In this document: positions 33,002-39,135 of the stretch, piece after piece
Position numbering within the stretch: position 1 is the stretch's first letter
Layout of the letters: each line of letters opens with the position of its first letter
Origin: Bacteroidia bacterium
Lineage (GTDB): Bacteria; Bacteroidota; Bacteroidia; Bacteroidales; Prolixibacteraceae
Assembly: GCA_025358025.1 (NCBI GenBank)
Contig: JANYKW010000171.1
Location: 1 to 39,135, forward strand
Direction: 5' to 3'
DNA: 39,135 nt
Notes under the pieces: model-generated
Seen by the model: only the letters and a program-made list of their open reading frames with translations
Databases searched by the model: none
Told to the model about the DNA's origin: nothing
Translations under genes and position numbers: made by a program

Positions 33002-36000
33002 TTATTGTGCTACTTCAATTTTCCAATCTTTAAACTCTACCCAATACTGTCTCGTATCCGGACCTCCGGCAGCCAGTCCTATATCAACAGATTCATTGAT
33101 ACCGGGAATTTCAACCGAGTGTCTTTCGATGATCCAGCTTTTCCCGTCCAGGCTTATGAAACCGCTGAAACTGTTTCCGTGACGGATCAATTTCAGATAA
33201 ACCGGAGTCTTACTGTGTTCCGGAAGGTTCTGACTGCTGGCTTTGTGCATGCAACCATTGGCAAATTCATCGTATTGTATTCCTGCCCGGCCCGGAGTAC
33301 CGAAAAGCAAAACAGAACCCTTGCTGCCGGGCTGAACATCGAAACTTTTAGCCATATCGTTGCGAACAAACAGTCCGCTTCTGAACCATTCGTGTGTTCG
33401 TTCACCAAACTGATTAATTTTAACAGTAGCAACGAAATCACCTTTGATATTTTTAACATACACTGCCCCATAAGAATCTTCTGCATGGTAAAAATCTGAG
33501 CCACTCGCGGCAATTTTAAAACGATTATTCTGTGGTTCTGATTCGATTGAGTAGGGAATTGCCCGGGGAGATCCATATTGCAGAATTTTTGTTTTGCTCA
33601 GATCAAGGGCAGTTTTGGGTTGTACAAGGATATTTTCAACTGCGCTGTTGCCAATGTGGATCGTATGTTTTCCAACGGGAACGGATACCGATATGCTCAT
33701 GTCCCGTATTTCATTTCCTTTAAGTTCTAACGGATTCTCCCGGATAGCATGGTTGTCCAGATAAATAACACCTGCTGATTTTTGGATTGTTCCGGTAAGA
33801 TTTTTTGCTGTAGCAAAAATGCTGATCGGCTCACCATCCAGGCATCTGTCGGCGGATAGTCTGAAATTCTCAAAAACAACTGATGGCTTAGAACCTTCTA
33901 TCTTGATTTTTTGGTGGGGCGTTGTACCAATTGAAAGCAAATGATCACCTTCATCGTAAATCCTGAGTTGAAAATCAATGGTTCGGTTGTTGTTTTTAAT
34001 GACAGGAAAGAGTTTCCTATCGCAGACTTTTCCATCCAGATATAATTCTACCGGCACAATTCCTGTAGAACCGTTATTGAAAACCATAGCAGACAACTGG
34101 ATGACACTCCCGGCAGGGTAGGAGCCTGAAGTTTGTCCGGACGGCTGTATATTCAATCTATCATACTGAAAATCAGGATTTCCATCGATGATTGTTTCAG
34201 GAGCATGAGCAGGGCTTTCAATTTTAAAATTGTTGCGGTAGGTATTATCTTCCGGTTGCGCGGCACAATATTTCATTTCACCCTGTTGGAGGTCATAATA
34301 GATGTTCTCCTCAGTTAGCCAGCCTTGCGACATGTTATCGAACCAGAAACCTACGTTGTCGTTAAAGAATCCTGCATGAACACGGTGCACAAGATTTCTC
34401 CTGACGATGGAATTGAAAACCATTCCAGAAGTTTTTATCGCACCCGAGTCGTCGGCATCCTGCTGAACGTCATCCAGATGGTTGTATTCTACCGTATAGT
34501 TTCCATCCAGGGCATCTTCCTGATTTGACCAGTCACCAACATCAATTCCGTACCTGCCACGGGTTTTGGTGATATAATTATGCGAAATAGTTGTTGAGAG
34601 CGAGTTGTTGGCCAGGATAGCAACACCCCCGCAATCAGAAACTCGGTTGAACGAGATCAATGTTTCTCTGATGATTTTTGGGCTGTCACCTCCGTTGGAG
34701 GATTGGATGCCCTTGTTGTAATCCACCTCATTTTGCCACACAGGTTTGACTGAACCGGTTACATATATTCCGCCATTGTCAATTGATTCAATCCGGTTGT
34801 CCAGAATTCTGGTCTGGTAGCAACCCGATCTTACTGACACGCCTGTTCCCGCACACGAACGTACCACACTTTCAACCAACTCGCATGCATGGGCATATTC
34901 GAAAGCCAGCGCTGTACTTCCGGATTCAACCCCTTCGAAGGTCAGGCCATACAAACGGAGGTTCCTCACCGGATGCCCCTTTTCTCCCTTTACATTGACA
35001 AGTTGGTTCAATTTTGCCACAGAGGTAAAAGAACTGTTTGGGTCACTGTTCTCTTTTGTGGAAATGTAGCTAAGTTCTTTGGCTTTGCTGTCGAAATACC
35101 ACTCGCCTGCACTATCCAGCACTACTTTCAAATTCTCGATATAATACCTTGGCGGTACGATAACGATTCCTTCCTGAGGATTCTTAAGCGTTGCCATGCC
35201 TTTTTTTGCATCGATGTTGCTGATACTATTTATCCCGGTATGCCAACGTAAAAGCATAATGACACGATTCCCGGCCAGATCTTTCCAGGGTTCAAGTTCT
35301 CCTTTTCTGAAATAGAGTTCATTTGTTTTTTTGGAAACAGATGAAGGTATGAAATAACCCGAGTTTGGTTTCCTGGCCAAAACTTGTTTTTTCCCGTTTA
35401 TCAAAAACATTCGGACCGAATCAGCATCCAATGTTGCGACCCAGAGGCCTTGTTTTTGTATCCATCCAACGACAGGTATGCCACCGGAAATAACAGGTTT
35501 TTCGCCCGGATAGGCTGCATAGGTTACATAATGGTCTTTCAATTTGTGGTATTCGAAAGCCCCCGTAGGCAGATTGGTCTCGACACGTTCACCACCATCT
35601 TTTGGTTCAAATTGCAGGGGCTGGTTTAAATAGTAATGACCTTCACGAATGAAAACGAGAATGTCTTTTCCACGTCCAAGCGGATGCGGAGAGCCGATCC
35701 ATCTTTTTTCGATGGGAGAATCTTTTGGATAAAAAACTTTTGATTTTAGAATTCGTACTGCTTTTCGGGCCTGTTCGATGGTTGCAAACGGTCCATCTGT
35801 TTTGGCGGCATTAGGGACGGGTTGTGTCCCGCTCCACAGGTCACTTCCGGCAGGTGAAACATAAAAATCCGCTTTGGCATTGGTCGCGGTGAATTTTTGC
35901 CATTTTTCTCCCTGTAATAGTTTACCATCTCTGTCTTGGGCATCTGCACTGTAGAGGATAAAAACCAAATAAATCAACAGGCAGGGTGAGAGAAATCCCG

Positions 36001-36025
36001 ATTTAATTTGCGTCGTAATAGTCAT
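33002..36025 (-). CDS. Secreted right-handed beta-helix protein with C-terminal DUF1349-like domain
   Basis: This 1007-residue exported protein has a signal peptide in residues about 1-29. Residues 50-110 (ADFYVSPAGSDLWSGTQPVP, GPFATIEQARKAVRIL) are the start typical of pectate-lyase-like beta-helix proteins in Bacteroidota. Parallel beta-helix coils run to about 600, with NNGGIYVTGS-like turns (RIESIDNGGIYVTGS, VAILANNSLSTTISHNYITK, NYTVEYNHLDDVQQDADDSG). An immunoglobulin-like part (about 620-810) and a jelly roll of the DUF1349 type (RFKIAASGSDFYHAEDSYGA, WFRSGLFVRND, ISLDGKSWIIERHSVEIP) follow. It probably binds and cleaves a plant or algal polysaccharide; the substrate is unknown. It is the first gene of the three-gene cluster. 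Confidence 0.8.
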   Translation of the reverse strand: MTITTQIKSGFLSPCLLIYLVFILYSADAQDRDGKLLQGEKWQKFTATNAKADFYVSPAGSDLWSGTQPVPNAAKTDGPFATIEQARKAVRILKSKVFYPKDSPIEKRWIGSPHPLGRGKDILVFIREGHYYLNQPLQFEPKDGGERVETNLPTGAFEYHKLKDHYVTYAAYPGEKPVISGGIPVVGWIQKQGLWVATLDADSVRMFLINGKKQVLARKPNSGYFIPSSVSKKTNELYFRKGELEPWKDLAGNRVIMLLRWHTGINSISNIDAKKGMATLKNPQEGIVIVPPRYYIENLKVVLDSAGEWYFDSKAKELSYISTKENSDPNSSFTSVAKLNQLVNVKGEKGHPVRNLRLYGLTFEGVESGSTALAFEYAHACELVESVVRSCAGTGVSVRSGCYQTRILDNRIESIDNGGIYVTGSVKPVWQNEVDYNKGIQSSNGGDSPKIIRETLISFNRVSDCGGVAILANNSLSTTISHNYITKTRGRYGIDVGDWSNQEDALDGNYTVEYNHLDDVQQDADDSGAIKTSGMVFNSIVRRNLVHRVHAGFFNDNVGFWFDNMSQGWLTEENIYYDLQQGEMKYCAAQPEDNTYRNNFKIESPAHAPETIIDGNPDFQYDRLNIQPSGQTSGSYPAGSVIQLSAMVFNNGSTGIVPVELYLDGKVCDRKLFPVIKNNNRTIDFQLRIYDEGDHLLSIGTTPHQKIKIEGSKPSVVFENFRLSADRCLDGEPISIFATAKNLTGTIQKSAGVIYLDNHAIRENPLELKGNEIRDMSISVSVPVGKHTIHIGNSAVENILVQPKTALDLSKTKILQYGSPRAIPYSIESEPQNNRFKIAASGSDFYHAEDSYGAVYVKNIKGDFVATVKINQFGERTHEWFRSGLFVRNDMAKSFDVQPGSKGSVLLFGTPGRAGIQYDEFANGCMHKASSQNLPEHSKTPVYLKLIRHGNSFSGFISLDGKSWIIERHSVEIPGINESVDIGLAAGGPDTRQYWVEFKDWKIEVAQ

Positions 36026-36087
36026 GATCGAATTTTAATAGTTAATAGCGGATACCTGGTAAAAGTAAAAAAAATAGAAGGGAAGTC

Positions 36088-36275
36088 AAGTAACTAAATT
36101 GACTAAAGTGAGCTAAGATTGGGGACTTCGGTACTTGTTTAAGATCAGTTAAAAACATCTGGCGTTTTCATCTTTAACAGGTTAAAAAAGGCAAAATTAA
36201 TCATAGTCTCCAATAAAAATTTTAAGTATTTTAGTTCACTTTAGTCACTTTAGTCCCTTTTTAGTTCACTTTAAA
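36088..36275. repeat. Imperfect inverted repeat of TTTAGTCACTTTAG words between divergent genes
   Basis: The 258-base divergent region between the beta-helix and M16 genes has a 30-base arm at 36088-36117 and its near reverse complement at 36230-36259 (about 25 of 30 positions match, core tcactttagtca). A further direct copy, ttttagttcacttta, runs to about 36273. The last copy ends 10 bases before the M16 start codon, so it would be in the leader or promoter. No clean TAnnTTTG box was found here. Confidence 0.65.
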
Positions 36276-36283
36276 TTAAAAGT

Positions 36284-39106
36284 ATGAAAAAACCAGTTTT
36301 ATGGATGATGTTCTTAATGTCACTTGTAGCCGTTAAATCACAGGCCAAAGAGTCTGGATTAACTATCCCGATTGAAAAGTATACCCTGAAAAACGGGTTA
36401 ACTGTTGTATTGCACGAGGATAAATCTGATCCAATTGCAGCCGTAGCAGTGTATTATCATGTAGGATCCAGCAGGGAAGTAACCGGGAAGACTGGTTTTG
36501 CCCATCTATTTGAGCACATGATGTTCCAGAAATCAGAGAATGTACCTGAAGATCAGTTTTTTAAAAATATTCAGGGTGCAGGGGGATCCCTAAATGGGAG
36601 TACGAACCAGGACAGAACAAACTACTATGAGGTAGTTCCGAAAAACGCGCTGGAGCTGGCTTTGTGGATGGAGTCTGACCGGATGGGATATCTTGAAACG
36701 ATGGTTACAAAATCAGCCTTGGTGAATCAGCAGAATGTTGTGCAAAACGAAAAGCGTGAAAGTGTAGACAATGCTGCCTATGGTTTCAATTATGGGTTGA
36801 TTGCAAAAACACTTTATCCAGTTGGACATCCTTACAGCTGGACTGTTATTGGAGAAATGAAAGACCTGACCAGTGCAACCGTCGATGATGTCAGGGCTTT
36901 TCACAGCAAATATTATGCTCCCAACAATGCCACCCTGGTAGTATCAGGCGATATCAACAAATCAGAGGTAAAGGCAATGGTTGAAAAATATTTTGGAGAG
37001 ATTCCCAAGGGAGTAGCCATTGAAAAACGCAAGCCAATGCCTGTTTCTGTCCCGGCTACTGTGAAACTGTATCATGAGGACAATTTTGCTAAAGCACCGA
37101 TGCTAACCATGGTTTTTCCTACCGCGGAACGTTATTCAAAAGACGCATATGCACTCAATTTTCTGGGTGAATTGATAGCCGGGACAAAGAAATCACCCCT
37201 TTACACGATCCTTGTTAAAGAGAAAAAGCTGACTTCCCGTGTTTCTGCAAGAAATGGTTCACAGGAACTGGCAGGTTCATTTACCATATCAGTGGCAGCC
37301 AATCCGGGAGTTAATTTAACCGACGTGGAGAAGGCAATTTTTGAAGGTTTTGCAAAATTTGAAGCTGACGGATTTGCAGAAGAAGATCTTACCAGGATCA
37401 AGGCAAATGAGGAAACCCGTTTCTATAATTCATTTGAGAGTGTTCAAAGCAAAGCCTTTACCTTGGCCGAATACAATATTTACACCGGAGATCCGGAATT
37501 CTATAAAAAAGATCTTGCCAATATTCAGGCAGTTACCATGGCTGATGTTAAGGCTGTTTTTGCCAAATACCTCAAAGGCAAAAATTTTGTCGAAACAAGT
37601 TTTGTTCCAAAAGGTGAAGCAAAATTGATCGTATCCGGGTCTGTCAATGCCGGCATAGTGGAAGAAGATGTTACTAAAGCGGCTGAAGTTAAAGCTGCTG
37701 CTGTTGGTGATGAAAAAGTTGCCAGAACCGTTACCAAACTTGACCGTTCGGTCAAACCGCAAGCGGGTCCGGATCCTGAAGTGACAATTCCTAAGCCCTG
37801 GTCAGCCTCGATGCCAAACGGAATGAAAGTATGGGGGATCTCTCAGACTGAATTGCCACTGGTTACCTATACCATTAAAATAGATGGAGGTCATAAATTG
37901 GACAATGTGCCCAAGGCCGGTGTTGCCAATCTGGTTGCTTCCATGATGAATGAAGGAACCAAGAACAAAACTCCTGAGCAGTTGGAGGATGCCATTGGTA
38001 TGTTGGGAGCATCGATCCGGGTGAGCGCTTCCGATGCTGATATTTCAATTGAAGTAGGCTCGATGGGATTCCGCAGTTCAGGTGGCATGCTTGTTCGTAA
38101 TTTCGAGAAGTCGCTGGAATTGGTTGAAGAGATTTTGCTCGAGCCAAGATGGGACATGCAGCAATTTGCCCTTGCCAAAAGCAGGATTATCAATGGGATC
38201 AAGAGGAATTCGGCAAGTCCGGAATTCCTGGCCTCACAGGCATTGAACAAATTAATCTTTGGTGACAATATTTTGGCCATCGATGCAACCGGTACAGAAA
38301 GCTCAGTTGCAGCTATTACCATGGACGACCTGAAAGAGTATTATGGTAAATTCATTTCCCCCTCTATTTCCGAAATGCTGGTGGTTGGAAATATTGATCA
38401 GGCAAGGGTCCTAAAAGCCCTGGCATCGTTGAATGGAAAATGGGCAGCTAAAAAAGTGGATATTCCGCAAATCAAAGTGCCTGCTGCCCCTGAAAAATCG
38501 CAAATTTATTTTGTTGATGTTCCCGGAGCCAAACAATCTGTGATTTCTATCGGTACTCCTTCGCTTCCCCGGTCTAATCCTGATTTCTATCCTGCCTATG
38601 TGGCAAATTTTAAATTGGGTGGTTCATTTAATGGAAATTTGAATCTCATTCTGAGAGAGGAGAAGGGTTTTACTTACGGTGCCCGTTCCAGCTTTGCAGG
38701 TTCAAAGGATTACGGACAGTTTACAGCCTCTTCAAAGGTTCGAACCAACGCTACGGTAGAATCTGTGACCATTTTCAAAACTGAGATGGAAAAATACCGG
38801 AAGGCTAATCCGCAGGAGTATGTCGATTTCACTAAATCGTCGCTGCTGAAAGGAAATGCTTTGCGTTTTGAAACCCTGAGTGGTCTGATGGGAATGCTGA
38901 ATACCATGACAGGCAACAATCTTCCTGCCGATTACATCAAGAAGGAAGAAGCCTATGTCAAAGGACTTACCATTGACCAGCAGCTAAAGTATACCAACAA
39001 ATATATTGATCCGGCACGGATGTATTATGTGGTGGTTGGAGATGCCAAAACCCAGCTTGAACCACTGGAAGCGGTAGGGCTTGGGAAACCGATACTTTAC
39101 AAATAG
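36284..39106 (+). CDS. M16 family zinc metallopeptidase, two fused domains
   Basis: This exported 940-residue pitrilysin-family peptidase has a signal peptide in residues about 1-20 (LWMMFLMSLVAVKSQAKE). The N-terminal half has the inverted zinc motif HxxEH in GFAHLFEHMMFQ and the distal Glu in NVVQNEKRESVDN, so it is active-site complete. The second half (from about 500, PKPWSASMPNGMKVWGI) keeps the M16 fold but lacks HxxEH (ANLVASMMNEGTKNKTPEQL) and is the supporting lobe. Members degrade peptides in the periplasm. The ATG at 36284 is the first of the frame. A probable terminator begins just after the stop at the window end. Confidence 0.94.
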   Translation: MKKPVLWMMFLMSLVAVKSQAKESGLTIPIEKYTLKNGLTVVLHEDKSDPIAAVAVYYHVGSSREVTGKTGFAHLFEHMMFQKSENVPEDQFFKNIQGAGGSLNGSTNQDRTNYYEVVPKNALELALWMESDRMGYLETMVTKSALVNQQNVVQNEKRESVDNAAYGFNYGLIAKTLYPVGHPYSWTVIGEMKDLTSATVDDVRAFHSKYYAPNNATLVVSGDINKSEVKAMVEKYFGEIPKGVAIEKRKPMPVSVPATVKLYHEDNFAKAPMLTMVFPTAERYSKDAYALNFLGELIAGTKKSPLYTILVKEKKLTSRVSARNGSQELAGSFTISVAANPGVNLTDVEKAIFEGFAKFEADGFAEEDLTRIKANEETRFYNSFESVQSKAFTLAEYNIYTGDPEFYKKDLANIQAVTMADVKAVFAKYLKGKNFVETSFVPKGEAKLIVSGSVNAGIVEEDVTKAAEVKAAAVGDEKVARTVTKLDRSVKPQAGPDPEVTIPKPWSASMPNGMKVWGISQTELPLVTYTIKIDGGHKLDNVPKAGVANLVASMMNEGTKNKTPEQLEDAIGMLGASIRVSASDADISIEVGSMGFRSSGGMLVRNFEKSLELVEEILLEPRWDMQQFALAKSRIINGIKRNSASPEFLASQALNKLIFGDNILAIDATGTESSVAAITMDDLKEYYGKFISPSISEMLVVGNIDQARVLKALASLNGKWAAKKVDIPQIKVPAAPEKSQIYFVDVPGAKQSVISIGTPSLPRSNPDFYPAYVANFKLGGSFNGNLNLILREEKGFTYGARSSFAGSKDYGQFTASSKVRTNATVESVTIFKTEMEKYRKANPQEYVDFTKSSLLKGNALRFETLSGLMGMLNTMTGNNLPADYIKKEEAYVKGLTIDQQLKYTNKYIDPARMYYVVVGDAKTQLEPLEAVGLGKPILYK

Positions 39107-39116
39107 CTATATTTAA

Positions 39117-39135
39117 ATGAAAAAGCCGGGGTTCG
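39117..39135 (+). terminator. Start of a probable terminator, cut by the window end
   Basis: The last bases, aaaaagccggggttcg, look like the left arm and loop of a GC-rich hairpin after the M16 gene. The right arm is outside the window, so this is only a likely reading. Confidence 0.35.

Noticed and set aside
37891-38322. A 143-residue minus-strand frame inside the M16 gene
   Set aside because: It lies wholly opposite the M16 coding sequence, has no recognisable domain, and the plus-strand frame is clearly real.

Overview
The window is chromosomal DNA of a member of the Bacteroidota, probably an environmental Bacteroidales/Marinilabiliales-type bacterium; the order is an inference. The signs are the long Bacteroidota-type signal peptidase I, the NPAGI-motif outer-membrane FadL/OmpP1 protein, eukaryote-like class ProRS, RecF next to a DUF721 (DciA-like) gene, WbqC, carboxynorspermidine decarboxylase, weak Shine-Dalgarno signals, and several TAnnTTTG-type promoter boxes. 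Coding density is high. I saw no tRNA or rRNA gene, insertion sequence or CRISPR array.

Layout. 1-3.2 kb: the end of a plus-strand gene, a perfect 25-bp hairpin, then (minus strand) a low-complexity lipoprotein followed by a FadL-like outer-membrane protein. 3.3-7.4 kb: proS, pepT and tilS in a row (plus). 7.4-9.0 kb: DUF6132, a DJ-1/PfpI protein and a TPR protein (minus), the last with a strong terminator. 9.2-10.6 kb: recF and a DUF721 gene (plus), overlapping. 10.6-11.5 kb: an AT-rich island holding three small minus-strand genes. 11.7-14.2 kb: nspC (plus) convergent with an RsmF-type rRNA methyltransferase (minus). 14.3-16.1 kb: a helical-repeat protein with a GH16-like domain, then a single-PAS protein. 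16.1-21.9 kb: YitT, ribosomal protein L19, a secreted C1B peptidase with a PgpH-type HD phosphohydrolase, and a divergent NlpC/P60 protein. 22-28.9 kb: wbqC, lepB, dapB, an AsmA protein, cinA and yccF, all minus. 29.3-36.0 kb: a three-gene secreted carbohydrate-active cluster (minus). 36.3-39.1 kb: a double-domain M16 peptidase.

The most interesting item is the island at 10.9-11.5 kb. Two tandem short genes, one base apart, both encode 15-residue double-glycine leaders (MKELEKIELTEVDGG and MKELNCQELRSIEGG) followed by hydrophobic cores of 34 and 41 residues. A 41-residue single-span membrane protein follows, and a near-perfect 24-base palindrome sits over the presumed promoter. This looks like a two-peptide bacteriocin-like or peptide-signal locus with a candidate immunity protein and an operator. 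No exporter or regulator gene is in the window.

Second-tier items are a GH16-fold protein whose catalytic glutamates are replaced, the polysaccharide cluster with no SusC/SusD, and two TTAG-rich imperfect inverted repeats in intergenic regions.
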